Notes under the pieces: model-generated
The model's database searches: none
What the model was told of the DNA's origin: nothing
Seen by the model: the letters and a program-made list of their open reading frames with translations, nothing else
Position numbers and translations under genes: made by a program
Shown here: positions 32,932 through 42,018 of the stretch, in pieces
Position numbering within the stretch: the first letter of the stretch is position 1
Layout: every line of letters begins with the position of its first letter
Source of the DNA: Cryptobacteroides sp934698975
GTDB taxonomy: Bacteria; Bacteroidota; Bacteroidia; Bacteroidales; UBA932
Direction of reading: 5' to 3'
DNA: 64,000 nucleotides
Assembly (NCBI GenBank): GCA_934698975.1
Contig: CAKUVR010000004.1
Span: 91,231-155,230 of the forward strand

Positions 32932-34596
32932 TTATTTACGGAAAGCCTGATGTCTTGCAGCGCTACGGACATTCAGAGCCTTACCCGAAGCAGCCGCTGC
33001 TCTGGTTGACAGAGATGAGGTCGTGGCCGTACCATCATAGAATAATGGCACACCTGTGTAAGAGCCCTTGACAGAAATCTTGTAGTCATCATCCGTCACA
33101 TCGAAGTCAATCGTGTAGGTCTTGCCGGACTTCTTGACAGTCACAGACCCCTTCTGAGCGCCACACAGAGGCTGGAATTGCCCTCCTTTGGTTTCGGTGG
33201 CAAGATACCAAGTTCCATAAACAGCGTTGTCATTCACAAGACCAGGCACAACAGTGAACGGAGCAAGAGACGCCACGGATGTGATTTCAGTAGGATTCAA
33301 GACATTGTATGTGCCCTCCGAAAGCTCTTTTCCTGCCGAAGGAGCCGTGTTGAGTTCAAGCATCATGATCTTTCCAGGGCCAACAAGAGATTGAGAAGTA
33401 AAATCAACCTGACTGTCAGCAAGGTAAATCAGCCAATTGTTCGACACTCCACCTGTCTTGTAAATATCACCGTCAAATTCAAGATAAGCCTGAGTGAGTT
33501 CCTTGCCGAGATCGATTTCCGTGTACTCCTCTACAGGCGGATCTCCGGCATCCTTCACATCCTTGAGCACAATAGAGCCGGTGTAACGGAACTTGTACTC
33601 CTTGCCCCCAGCCGTGATGACAGCGTCAACAGTGTACTCGGAACCGTCAACAGTCACATCAACCGTTCCTTTCTCAGCCATAATGTACTGCGGCTCGGTG
33701 TCACCCTCCTGATAAGAATAAATGAATGAGCCAACGATACCCCAAGCCCCCATTTCCGTGCCAGGCAGCCAAGTGTAGCTCTGCTCCTGATCATCGGAAA
33801 GAATCGGGATATAGTGGTTGGCAGGCAGTTTCGTAGTTCCAGTCTTAGGAAGATTGAGATCCAGCCAAAGGGCGGTGCCTTTACCCGCCAGTGAAAGACC
33901 GCCTTCCTTCACGTTTCCGGAAAGAAGGAACAGGAGATCATTATCATAACCGGTACCGTACTGATCACCACAATAATAACCGCCGGCGGTAGTCGCGACG
34001 ATTCCGTTGTATTCCTCCTCAACGGTCACCTTGCATGCGGCGGCGAATCCACCGTCAACGCTTGTGGCGGTGATCAAAGCCTCTCCTACGGCCACACCTG
34101 TCACGACACCTCCTGCGACAGAAGCAACCTCAGGCTTGGAGGACACCCATTCGACATCCTTGTTTGTCGCGTCTGAAGGAGTGAACTCAACAGAGATCTC
34201 CTGAGTCTTGCCGACTGTCACCTTAACCTGGGTCGGAGATATGGTAATGTCCTCGACATGCTTCACAACAGTCACCTTGCATGTAGATTTGAGACTTCCG
34301 TCAGCTGTGGTGGCTGTGATCACGGCCTCACCAGGAGCGACAGCGGTCACAACGTCATTCTGAACAGTGGCGACGGAAGCATCACTTGATTCCAATGAAT
34401 ATGTCGGATCAGTGGCGTCGGAAGGGGTGACGGTTACGGTAAGTTTCTGAGTCTCACCTATGCCCAATGAAATTTCCTCCGGCTGGACAGTAACCCCGGA
34501 AACATTCACATCCTTGTCACATGATGTAAGAACAGATGCTGACAAAAACGGCAGCATGACCGCGAAAGCGGCCACAATCGATTTAATTTTGCTCAT
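32932..34596 (-). CDS. Surface lipoprotein with two Big2 (Ig-like) domains
   Basis: 554 residues from ATG 34596. Lipobox LTSC puts the lipidated Cys near residue 26. Two bacterial Ig-like group 2 domains follow at about 30-110 and 115-195, each with the VAVGEALITATSVDG type ending (AVAPGEAVITATTADG in the first). The remaining 350 residues are beta-rich with repeated YKFRYTGSIVLKDV and YKISVKGSYTGVPLFYDG motifs and no known catalytic residues. Probably a surface adhesin or glycan-binding protein. It has its own -7 element. Confidence 0.85.
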   Translation of the reverse strand: MSKIKSIVAAFAVMLPFLSASVLTSCDKDVNVSGVTVQPEEISLGIGETQKLTVTVTPSDATDPTYSLESSDASVATVQNDVVTAVAPGEAVITATTADGSLKSTCKVTVVKHVEDITISPTQVKVTVGKTQEISVEFTPSDATNKDVEWVSSKPEVASVAGGVVTGVAVGEALITATSVDGGFAAACKVTVEEEYNGIVATTAGGYYCGDQYGTGYDNDLLFLLSGNVKEGGLSLAGKGTALWLDLNLPKTGTTKLPANHYIPILSDDQEQSYTWLPGTEMGAWGIVGSFIYSYQEGDTEPQYIMAEKGTVDVTVDGSEYTVDAVITAGGKEYKFRYTGSIVLKDVKDAGDPPVEEYTEIDLGKELTQAYLEFDGDIYKTGGVSNNWLIYLADSQVDFTSQSLVGPGKIMMLELNTAPSAGKELSEGTYNVLNPTEITSVASLAPFTVVPGLVNDNAVYGTWYLATETKGGQFQPLCGAQKGSVTVKKSGKTYTIDFDVTDDDYKISVKGSYTGVPLFYDGTATTSSLSTRAAAASGKALNVRSAARHQAFRK

Positions 34597-34635
34597 AACC
34601 AATTTGTTAAGTAAAGTTTTCGTAATATACTATGG

Positions 34636-34643
34636 CAAATATA
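34636..34643 (-). promoter_or_regulatory. -7 promoter element of the Big2 lipoprotein gene
   Basis: TATATTTG on the minus strand, 39 bp before ATG 34596. Confidence 0.5.
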
Positions 34644-34656
34644 ATAAAATATTGAC

Positions 34657-34664
34657 TATTTTTG
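34657..34664 (+). promoter_or_regulatory. -7 promoter element of the metallophosphoesterase gene
   Basis: TATTTTTG, 18 bp before ATG 34683, arranged back to back with the -7 element of the divergent lipoprotein gene. Confidence 0.5.
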
Positions 34665-34682
34665 TAGTCTAACATCAAGAAA

Positions 34683-35771
34683 ATGATTTTTATGACATTG
34701 CTGGCCCTTGCGGGTCTGGCCTATGCTTTATGGCGCGCCTGGAAGATTCTTCCTTTGGTCTCTTCATGGAAAATCCTGATAACCGGAGGATGTCTCGCTG
34801 CCTTCCTCGCAATATTCCTGAACTTTATGCCGTTTCTTGGGATTATTCCTCTATGGTTGTCATCCACAATCTATGAGATCGGAACGTCTTCCGTATTCAT
34901 TCTGCTTTATCTTGTGATGATTTTTGCCCTTCTCGATTTGGGCAGACTGGTTCACTTGGTACCTGAAACATGGTTGGTCAGCAACGGATGGGCTTCACTT
35001 TGCATCCTCACCGCCATCGCGGGAATATTCATGTACGGGAATATTCATTACAAGCACAAGGTGCGCCAGCCGCTTGAGCTGACAACGGAGAAGCTTCTTG
35101 ATAAAGATTTGAGAATCATGATGATCAGCGACCTGCACCTTGGCTATCACAACCGCAGGGCCGATTTCGCCAAGTGGGTGGTCATCATCAACGCCGAGAA
35201 GCCTGACCTCATCCTCATCGGAGGGGACATCGTGGACATCAATGTCCAGCCGCTCCTAAGGGAGAATGTGGCAGAGGAGTTCCGCCGCCTTGAAGCGCCC
35301 GTCTACGCCTGCCTCGGGAACCATGAATATTACTCCGGAATCCACAAGGCATTGTCTTTCTGCAAGGATGCCGGAATCAATCTGCTGAGAGACAGTGTGG
35401 TCACAATCGGGAGACTGCGCATCATAGGTCGTGACGACCGGTCAAATCCCAGACGCAAGGATCTTGACGACTTGATGAATGGAACCGCTGACAGCCTGTA
35501 CACCATTCTCCTCGACCACCAGCCTTACCATCTGGAAGACGCTGAAAACCACGGCATTGATTTTCAGTTCAGCGGCCACACTCACAGAGGGCAGATCTGG
35601 CCGGCATCATGGATCACGGATTGTCTCTTCGAGGATTCATGGGGTGAGCACCGGCGCGGAGCCACCCGCTACTACGTAAGCTCCGGAATCGGCATCTGGG
35701 GCGGCAAGTTCCGCATCGGCACCAGATCCGAATATGTAGTGGCGACACTCCGAAGCGTGGCAGCCAAGTAA
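34683..35771 (+). CDS. Membrane-anchored metallophosphoesterase
   Basis: 362 residues. Four hydrophobic segments occupy the first 120 residues, then a YkuE-like calcineurin fold begins: MMISDLHLGYH (metal ligands Asp, His), DLILIGGDIVD, CLGNHEYYSG (Asn-His), ILLDHQP and FQFSGHTHRGQIWP (His-x-His). The family hydrolyses phosphodiester bonds such as those of UDP-diacylglucosamine or c-di-nucleotides; the substrate is not clear. It ends at a strong bidirectional terminator shared with clpX. Confidence 0.9.
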   Translation: MIFMTLLALAGLAYALWRAWKILPLVSSWKILITGGCLAAFLAIFLNFMPFLGIIPLWLSSTIYEIGTSSVFILLYLVMIFALLDLGRLVHLVPETWLVSNGWASLCILTAIAGIFMYGNIHYKHKVRQPLELTTEKLLDKDLRIMMISDLHLGYHNRRADFAKWVVIINAEKPDLILIGGDIVDINVQPLLRENVAEEFRRLEAPVYACLGNHEYYSGIHKALSFCKDAGINLLRDSVVTIGRLRIIGRDDRSNPRRKDLDDLMNGTADSLYTILLDHQPYHLEDAENHGIDFQFSGHTHRGQIWPASWITDCLFEDSWGEHRRGATRYYVSSGIGIWGGKFRIGTRSEYVVATLRSVAAK

Positions 35772-35791
35772 TTATCAATGAATATATTAGT

Positions 35792-35830
35792 TTACCCCTC
35801 CAGCGCCTTGAATCGGTAGTGGAGGGGTAA
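35792..35830. terminator. Bidirectional terminator between metallophosphoesterase and clpX
   Basis: TTACCCCTCCA / TGGAGGGGTAA is a perfect 11-bp stem with a 17-base loop, placed between two convergent genes. Flanking T-rich and A-rich bases are modest on both sides. Confidence 0.75.
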
Positions 35831-35870
35831 GTTATTCTACTATCTGTCAGCAAGTTGGCCGCCACAAGGT

Positions 35871-37106
35871 CTACAGCGAGTTCTCAAGCTTGGACTTAGC
35901 GTAGTCAAGGGTGACAATGAAGGTCTTCTTGCGGGAAGAAGGAGCGTCGTACATCGCGTCATCGAAAATCTGCTCGCAGATCGAGCGGAGACCACGAGCA
36001 CCGAGTTTGTTCTTGATGGCAGTGTCAACAATGAGTTCCTTGACACCGTCCTCGATCTTGAGAGTCATCCCGTCTATCTCGAACAGCTTGGCGTACTGTT
36101 TGAGAATGGCGTTCTTCGGCTCGGTCAGGATCCGAAGCAAAGCCTCCTTGTCAAGAGCGTCAAGATAGGTGATGACCGGCAGACGGCCTATGATCTCAGG
36201 GATGAGACCGTAAGCCCTCAAATCCTGGGCGTCAACGTACTTCAGGAGATTCTGTTTGTCCACAATCTGCTTTTGAGCGGCTCCAAATCCGATAACCTGA
36301 GTGTTGAGTCTCTGGGCGATGCGCCGTTCGATTCCCTCGAAAGCCCCGCCGCAGATGAACAGTATGTTCTGGGTGTTCACATGAATGAATTCCTGCTCCG
36401 GATGCTTGCGGCCTCCTTTCGGCGGGACATTGATGACATTGCCTTCGAGGAGTTTCAGCATAGCCTGCTGAACACCCTCGCCGGACACATCACGTGTTAT
36501 GGACGGATTGTCGCTCTTGCGGGCGATCTTGTCGATCTCGTCGATGAACACGATTCCCCTCTCCGCCTTGGCCACATCGAAATCGGCCTCTTGAAGCAGC
36601 CTTGTGAGGATGCTCTCCACATCCTCTCCGACATAACCGGCCTCGGTCAGGACTGTAGCGTCCACAATGGTGAACGGAACATCGAGCAATTTCGCTATCG
36701 TCTTGGCCAGCAAAGTCTTTCCGGTTCCTGTAGGCCCAACCAACAGGATATTCGATTTCTCCAGTTCCACCCCGTCGTCAGGACGGTCCACGAGATTATG
36801 GTTGATCCTCTTGTAGTGGTTATAGACCGCCACTGCAAGCATCTTCTTGGCACGGTCCTGCCCGATGACATATTCATCAAGAAAATCCTTGATCTCCACC
36901 GGTTTTTTCAAGGCTTCAAGGCGTCCCAAAGGTTTTCCATCCTTGGAAGCACCGCCCAAAGTGTCCTTGAGATAGTCGTGCGCAAGTTCGACACAGTCGC
37001 TGCAGATGAAACCGTCCAAGCCCTGAAGCAGGAACGGAACCTCCCGTTCCGACCGGCCGCAGAACATACAATGTTTCGTTGTACCTGTGTTCTTCTTCTG
37101 AGGCAT
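35871..37106 (-). CDS. clpX: ClpX ATP-dependent unfoldase
   Basis: Cytoplasmic AAA+ hexamer that unfolds tagged proteins and passes them to ClpP. 411 residues. The C4 zinc-binding domain uses Cys13, Cys16, Cys35 and Cys38. Walker A GPTGTGKT at 124-131, GYVG pore loop at 157-160, Walker B IVFIDEID at about 185-192, and the IGF ClpP-docking loop in TQVIGFGAAQK. Its ATG overlaps the clpP stop by one base, so translation is coupled. Confidence 0.97.
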   Translation of the reverse strand: MPQKKNTGTTKHCMFCGRSEREVPFLLQGLDGFICSDCVELAHDYLKDTLGGASKDGKPLGRLEALKKPVEIKDFLDEYVIGQDRAKKMLAVAVYNHYKRINHNLVDRPDDGVELEKSNILLVGPTGTGKTLLAKTIAKLLDVPFTIVDATVLTEAGYVGEDVESILTRLLQEADFDVAKAERGIVFIDEIDKIARKSDNPSITRDVSGEGVQQAMLKLLEGNVINVPPKGGRKHPEQEFIHVNTQNILFICGGAFEGIERRIAQRLNTQVIGFGAAQKQIVDKQNLLKYVDAQDLRAYGLIPEIIGRLPVITYLDALDKEALLRILTEPKNAILKQYAKLFEIDGMTLKIEDGVKELIVDTAIKNKLGARGLRSICEQIFDDAMYDAPSSRKKTFIVTLDYAKSKLENSL

Positions 37107-37777
37107 TACTTGGATTTCTTTGTAAGGATCTCGTCCACCATTCCGTACTCCAAAGCCTCCTGGGCTGACATCCAGAAATCCCTGTCCGCATCGGCGAAAA
37201 CCTTGTCGTAAGGCTGTCCGGAATGCTCGGAAATGATGTCGTAAAGTTCCTTGCGTGTCTTCTCGATCTCCTTGGCCGCAATCATTATGTCAGCGGCCTG
37301 ACCTTGAGCGCCTCCAAGGGGCTGATGAATCAGCACTCTGGAATGAGGCAGACATGAACGCTTTCCCTTCTCTCCGGCGCAAAGCAGTACAGAGCCCATC
37401 GAAGCGGCCATGCCAGTACAGATGGTAGCCACATCAGGCTCGACCAACTGCATGGTGTCATAAATCGCAAGGCCCGAAGTAACCTGTCCGCCCGGTGTGT
37501 TGATGTATAGCGAAATGTCAGCGCCGGAATCCGTGGAAGCAAGGAAGAGCAGCTGAGCCTGAATGATGTTGGCGACATCATCGTCAATCGGAACGCCAAG
37601 GAATATGATCCTGTCCATCATCAGACGGCTGAACACGTCCATCGAGGCCACATTCAGTTTTCTCTCCTCGATGATGGTCGGATTGATGTAGGCGTCCGTG
37701 GCTCTCTGATAGCGGTCAAGGGTCATGGAACTGAGTCCAAGACCCTTGGTCGCATATTTATGAAATTCCTTGTTCAT
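37106..37777 (-). CDS. clpP: ClpP protease catalytic subunit
   Basis: Serine peptidase that forms the 14-mer chamber used by ClpX (next gene) and by the ClpC-type protein at 929. 223 residues. The triad is Ser126 (GMAASMGS), His151 (RVLIHQPLGG) and Asp200 (DADRDFWMS). The N-terminal 35 residues before the conserved IFLGVPIDD region include a short propeptide-like stretch. It starts 2 bp after the tig stop, the conserved tig-clpP-clpX order. Confidence 0.97.
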   Translation of the reverse strand: MNKEFHKYATKGLGLSSMTLDRYQRATDAYINPTIIEERKLNVASMDVFSRLMMDRIIFLGVPIDDDVANIIQAQLLFLASTDSGADISLYINTPGGQVTSGLAIYDTMQLVEPDVATICTGMAASMGSVLLCAGEKGKRSCLPHSRVLIHQPLGGAQGQAADIMIAAKEIEKTRKELYDIISEHSGQPYDKVFADADRDFWMSAQEALEYGMVDEILTKKSK

Positions 37778-37779
37778 AA

Positions 37780-39096
37780 CTACTTAAGATCGCGGAATTT
37801 CTCCTCGGAGATCTTCTTGTCCTGAAGAGTGACCTTCTCTTTGACGGCGGCGATCACCTTCTCGTTCTCGACGTTCTCCTCGATGTTGCGCATCTGCCTC
37901 TCGTCCTTGAGCATCTGGGCGGCCGCGTCGGTAAGGAGTTCCTCCGGAACATTGCCCATGCCGTACATGGCGTACTGGTAGGCGGCGTAAGCCTTTGCGG
38001 CCTCCAGCATATCCTTGTCCTCAACCTTGAGCTCGAACTTCTTCATCAAGGAGCCTCTGACAAGCTGCCAGCGGAAATCTCCGAGGAATCCGTCAAACTC
38101 CTTCTCGATCTCTTCCTTGGAGAACTTCTCCTTATTGTTCTCGTAGAGCCATCTCTTGAGGAACGCCTCAGGAACATTCACATTGGCCTTGTCCACAAGG
38201 TACTTGCGCAGATCCTGAGAGAGTCTGTAATCAGCCTCCTGCTTGTAGTTGGCCTCGAGTCTCTCGGCGATCTTGGCGTCGAACTCCTCCGGAGTCTTCA
38301 CGGCATCCTTGCCGAAGACCTTGTCATAAGTCTCCTGGCACTCCGTGGCCGGAACGAATGTCTTGACATTCACCACAGTCACATGCCAAACCGGATCAAG
38401 AGCGGCAAGTTCCTCCTTCTTCATCTTGAGCATCGACGCCCTGTCGGTCTCGTTGGTGAAGGCCACGTTGACATTGACATCGAACTGGTCATCAGCCTTC
38501 GCCCCAAGGAAGTTATTCTTGGCATCACCTTCAACTTTGCTTACCGCCACATATACTCCCTCGGCGGATTTTTCACCCTGTGTGAAGTCAACTACCAGAT
38601 AATCATCCTCTCCAGCAGTCTCGCCCTCCTCAAGCTGTCCGTACTGTCTGAGGATGCTGTCCTTCATCGCGGCCTTTGCCTTGTCGGTCACCTCGATGCT
38701 GTAATATGGCAGCTTGTCATCCTTGGTGACATCAATGTTGATCTCAGGAGAGAGTCCTAGGTCGAACTTGAACTCGAAATCGTTGCCATCCTTCCACTCC
38801 TGCTCTTTCTGTGACTCACTGGCGATAGGTTCTCCGAGAATGTGGAGGTTGTTATCCTTGATGAACTTGTCGAGCTGCTCGGAGATGACACCGTTGATGG
38901 CCTCATAAAGAGCCTGCTCTCCGTAAATCTTCTTAACCAATGACGCAGGAACCATTCCTTTGCGGAATCCCTTGAAGTCTGCGTTTCTCCTGTAAGCGGA
39001 AAGCCTCTTCTTCTCCTGCTCGGCATAGTCCTCAGCCTTCAGGGCGATTGTCAGTTCGATGTTAAGATCATCGATTTGATTCTTGATTACTTCCAT
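37780..39096 (-). CDS. tig: Trigger factor chaperone
   Basis: Ribosome-bound chaperone for nascent chains. 438 residues from ATG 39096 (MEVIKNQIDDLNIELTIAL); a longer reading from 39156 adds 20 improbable residues. The ribosome-binding signature is present as NADFKGFRKGMVPASLVKK. The middle region is the PPIase-like domain and the C-terminal half (from about 250) the helical arms. It leads directly into clpP. Confidence 0.94.
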   Translation of the reverse strand: MEVIKNQIDDLNIELTIALKAEDYAEQEKKRLSAYRRNADFKGFRKGMVPASLVKKIYGEQALYEAINGVISEQLDKFIKDNNLHILGEPIASESQKEQEWKDGNDFEFKFDLGLSPEINIDVTKDDKLPYYSIEVTDKAKAAMKDSILRQYGQLEEGETAGEDDYLVVDFTQGEKSAEGVYVAVSKVEGDAKNNFLGAKADDQFDVNVNVAFTNETDRASMLKMKKEELAALDPVWHVTVVNVKTFVPATECQETYDKVFGKDAVKTPEEFDAKIAERLEANYKQEADYRLSQDLRKYLVDKANVNVPEAFLKRWLYENNKEKFSKEEIEKEFDGFLGDFRWQLVRGSLMKKFELKVEDKDMLEAAKAYAAYQYAMYGMGNVPEELLTDAAAQMLKDERQMRNIEENVENEKVIAAVKEKVTLQDKKISEEKFRDLK

Positions 39097-39118
39097 AATT
39101 CTGTAAATATTATTTAAA

Positions 39119-41164
39119 TTAATTATTCTTTCTTTGAGGGTAAACCACCCTTTCATGATAAATCTGTGAAAGATAAGCCTTCAAGGTTTCCTTCACGGTG
39201 TTGAGATCCTTTATCGAGATGTCAGCCTCGTCAAACTGCCCCATCTTCATCTTAGACGCGACAATATTCTCGACAAATGTTGAGAACGTAGCCGCGGAAT
39301 TGTCTTTCAACGTCCTGGAGGCCGCCTCCAATGTGTCGCAAATCATCAGGATGATCTGCTCCTTTGTCTGAGGCTTGCGGCCTGGGTAGAAGAAATCCGA
39401 AACATCATTCGGGTCGCCTCCCTCGTTCAGATACTTGTTGTAGAAATACGATGTGTTGGACGTGCCGTGGTGCGTCAGGATAAAGTCCTGGATCACATCA
39501 GGCAACCTGTTCTCCGCAGCCAGTTCCAGACCGTCGGAGACATGCTTGATTATCGCTCTCGCACTCTCCTTGGGAGAAAGATGCTCATGATAGTGCACAC
39601 CGCCCGGAGACATACTCTCGTTCTCGATGAAACAGAGAGGATTCTTCATCTTGCCGATGTCATGGTAAAGGGCTCCGGCCCTCACCAACAGCACATTCGC
39701 ATCAATGGCACGGGCAGCCGCATCGCACATATTCATAACTTGAAGCGAATGCTGGAATGTGCCTGGAGCCTTGTGTTCCAATTCACGCAGAAGCCTGTTG
39801 TTCGTGTCGCAAAGTTCACGGAGCCTAGAACTGGAAACAAGGTTGAACATTCTCTCGAAAAGATAGATGAGAGGATAACCGGCCACAATGAGCACCGAAC
39901 CGATGAACATATAGAGCACGGCGATGTAAGGGTCGTCGTTCACCATGTCTATGAGCCTGAAGCCGAAGTATGTCACCAACATGCTGACGAACACAATCCC
40001 GGCCATGATGAACTGCTGCCATCCTTGATTGAAGAAGCGGAAGGTGAACACAGCCACGATGCTCGCAAGAAGGAACATCACGAAAAGCACGATTCCGTTC
40101 TCCGCGAATATCAGCAACGGCAGGAAAGACACGCAGCAGATCGGGAATATAACCTTGTTCTTGAAGAAGGCCTCAAGGTAAAGAGCAGTCAGCGTGAACG
40201 GCACCATATATAGGCAGCGAGGCGCGAATTTATTGATTATCAATGCCAGTACAGAAGCTATGATAAAGATGAAGATCAGATACCAGAACTTACGGTGATC
40301 CAGGAACAGTTTCCTGTTCAGGAAATAGATCATCAAGAAGAAAAGCAGAACCAGCACGAACGCGATGAAGGCGTTGCCGAGCCAGAAAAGGATTCTTGGT
40401 CCGCCATACCCCATGCTGCTTTCATATTCAACCTTGTACGAGTCTAGCATCTGGGCTATCTCAGCGGTCACTATCTCGCCTTCAGAGACGATAAGCTGCC
40501 CGGCGCTTACGAAACCTTGCGTCGTGGAGACCTGATTGGAGGACTCAGAACGGACGAGTTCCGTTGTCTTGGGATCATATTCAAGATTAGGGACGATGAA
40601 ATCGTAGATTCCGGCGGCTCGGAGAACCGAATCCGCATTAATCCTCGGATACCTTGCCGCCACATCAGACAGCAGGCGGCTTTTGGCCTCTGATTCCTTG
40701 AAAACCTCACTTACAGGTTTTTTTGTCGCCCTCTTATCCCGTTGAATATACAAGACCGCCCCTGAAGGGTCGGAACGCCCATCCAGTTTCACACCCTCAT
40801 CCGGAACAACCCCGTTGGAGTAGATGCCGTCCATCGAAGACACGACCAAAGGCCTGAGGTAGGAATATGTCCCCATATCGATTCCCTCGGCGGCCTTTCT
40901 GCAGTTGTCCACAATATCCTGACGATACCTATAGTAAGGAATGACAACAGGCTTGCTCCTGCTCCTGTCCTCGCGGATCTGCTCGTCAGTCTTCAGGATG
41001 GGAAAATCAAACTGCGCCAAAAGCGTCTCATGAGACCACGGCGACCCCTTCCTGTAGTCATAACTGAATTTCGCGGTCCTCGGGAAAATCAGTGTGAGGA
41101 CGAGAAACAGCACGACCAGAGGAACGAGCACCCTGTAATTTATGGACACGTGAGGCAGTTTCAT
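39119..41164 (-). CDS. 7TM-HD phosphodiesterase, PgpH-like
   Basis: 681 residues. One N-terminal membrane helix (VLVPLVVLFLVLTLIF), an external 7TMR-HDED domain (about 50-270), seven helices (about 270-440) and a cytoplasmic HD domain. HD ligands are in GTFQHSLQVMNMCD and GALYHDIGKM. Family members hydrolyse cyclic di-AMP. It lies 22 bp upstream of tig and 9-10 bp downstream of the SDR gene in the same direction, so it is part of the long gyrB-to-clpX run. Confidence 0.9.
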   Translation of the reverse strand: MKLPHVSINYRVLVPLVVLFLVLTLIFPRTAKFSYDYRKGSPWSHETLLAQFDFPILKTDEQIREDRSRSKPVVIPYYRYRQDIVDNCRKAAEGIDMGTYSYLRPLVVSSMDGIYSNGVVPDEGVKLDGRSDPSGAVLYIQRDKRATKKPVSEVFKESEAKSRLLSDVAARYPRINADSVLRAAGIYDFIVPNLEYDPKTTELVRSESSNQVSTTQGFVSAGQLIVSEGEIVTAEIAQMLDSYKVEYESSMGYGGPRILFWLGNAFIAFVLVLLFFLMIYFLNRKLFLDHRKFWYLIFIFIIASVLALIINKFAPRCLYMVPFTLTALYLEAFFKNKVIFPICCVSFLPLLIFAENGIVLFVMFLLASIVAVFTFRFFNQGWQQFIMAGIVFVSMLVTYFGFRLIDMVNDDPYIAVLYMFIGSVLIVAGYPLIYLFERMFNLVSSSRLRELCDTNNRLLRELEHKAPGTFQHSLQVMNMCDAAARAIDANVLLVRAGALYHDIGKMKNPLCFIENESMSPGGVHYHEHLSPKESARAIIKHVSDGLELAAENRLPDVIQDFILTHHGTSNTSYFYNKYLNEGGDPNDVSDFFYPGRKPQTKEQIILMICDTLEAASRTLKDNSAATFSTFVENIVASKMKMGQFDEADISIKDLNTVKETLKAYLSQIYHERVVYPQRKNN

Positions 41165-41173
41165 TATTTCTTG

Positions 41174-41995
41174 TTATTTGAACGGACTTCCGGCTTCTTT
41201 CGCTATAAAACTGTATGTAAGTTTGTCAGTGAGTCTTGGAAAGAGCCTGTGGGCAAGCACCGTGATCTTGCCAAGACCGGTGAGTATCATCTGCGACTTT
41301 CTCTTTTCCAGCCCTTTGGCAAGGTACTCAGCGCACTTCTCGGCGCTCATCAACTTGTCTTCATTCAAAGGAGTTTCGCCTTGCGGACTGCCATCGGCTG
41401 TCAGAGCGGCCTTGCGGACGTTTGAATCCGTATAGCCAGGGGCGAACACAAGCACGTTGAGTCCGTCCTTGAGATGCTCGATGCGGATGGTGTCAAGGAA
41501 GCCTCGAATGGCGTACTTGGACGCTGAATATCCGGTTCTCGCCGGAAGAGCGGTGAAACCGGCTATCGAAATCACGCCCACAACCTGCCCCTTGCTTTGG
41601 AGAAGGTAAGGAAGCGCGAACTTTGTACACTGTACCGTGCCCCAGAAGTTCACATCCATCAAAGAGCGGATAACACTGAGATCCAAGTCCTTGAACATGG
41701 CTCTCATGGAAATTCCGGCATTGTTGACCAGAATGTCTATCCTGCCGAATTTACGGACGGTGCAGTCTATGAGGTTACGGCAGTCTGACTCAACCGTGAC
41801 ATCGGTCTTGACGCACAGAACCTTGTCCGGATCCTGGTTCACGGAAGGCGCAAGTTCCTGGAGTTTGTCCAGCGATCTCGCCGCCATCACGACGTCAGCA
41901 CCGAACGAGCCAAAGAGACGGGCAGAAGCCAACCCTATTCCAGAGCTGGCTCCCGTAATGATAATGACCTTGTCCTTAAAATATTCAGGATGCAT
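41174..41995 (-). CDS. SDR oxidoreductase, probable 3-ketosphinganine reductase
   Basis: About 273 residues from ATG 41995 (MHPEYFKDKVIIITG). Rossmann nucleotide loop TGASSGIGLASARLFG, NNAGIS, catalytic Ser in ISIAGFTALPARTG and the YSASK active site (Tyr-x-x-x-Lys). Members with this pattern include fatty-acyl and 3-ketodihydrosphingosine reductases. The gene directly follows serine palmitoyltransferase (23 bp from the preferred start), so I infer that it reduces 3-ketosphinganine to sphinganine with NADPH. The alternative is a general ketone reductase. Confidence 0.78.
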   Translation of the reverse strand: MHPEYFKDKVIIITGASSGIGLASARLFGSFGADVVMAARSLDKLQELAPSVNQDPDKVLCVKTDVTVESDCRNLIDCTVRKFGRIDILVNNAGISMRAMFKDLDLSVIRSLMDVNFWGTVQCTKFALPYLLQSKGQVVGVISIAGFTALPARTGYSASKYAIRGFLDTIRIEHLKDGLNVLVFAPGYTDSNVRKAALTADGSPQGETPLNEDKLMSAEKCAEYLAKGLEKRKSQMILTGLGKITVLAHRLFPRLTDKLTYSFIAKEAGSPFK

Positions 41996-42018
41996 ACAAG
42001 CCACTAATCCGCAATTAA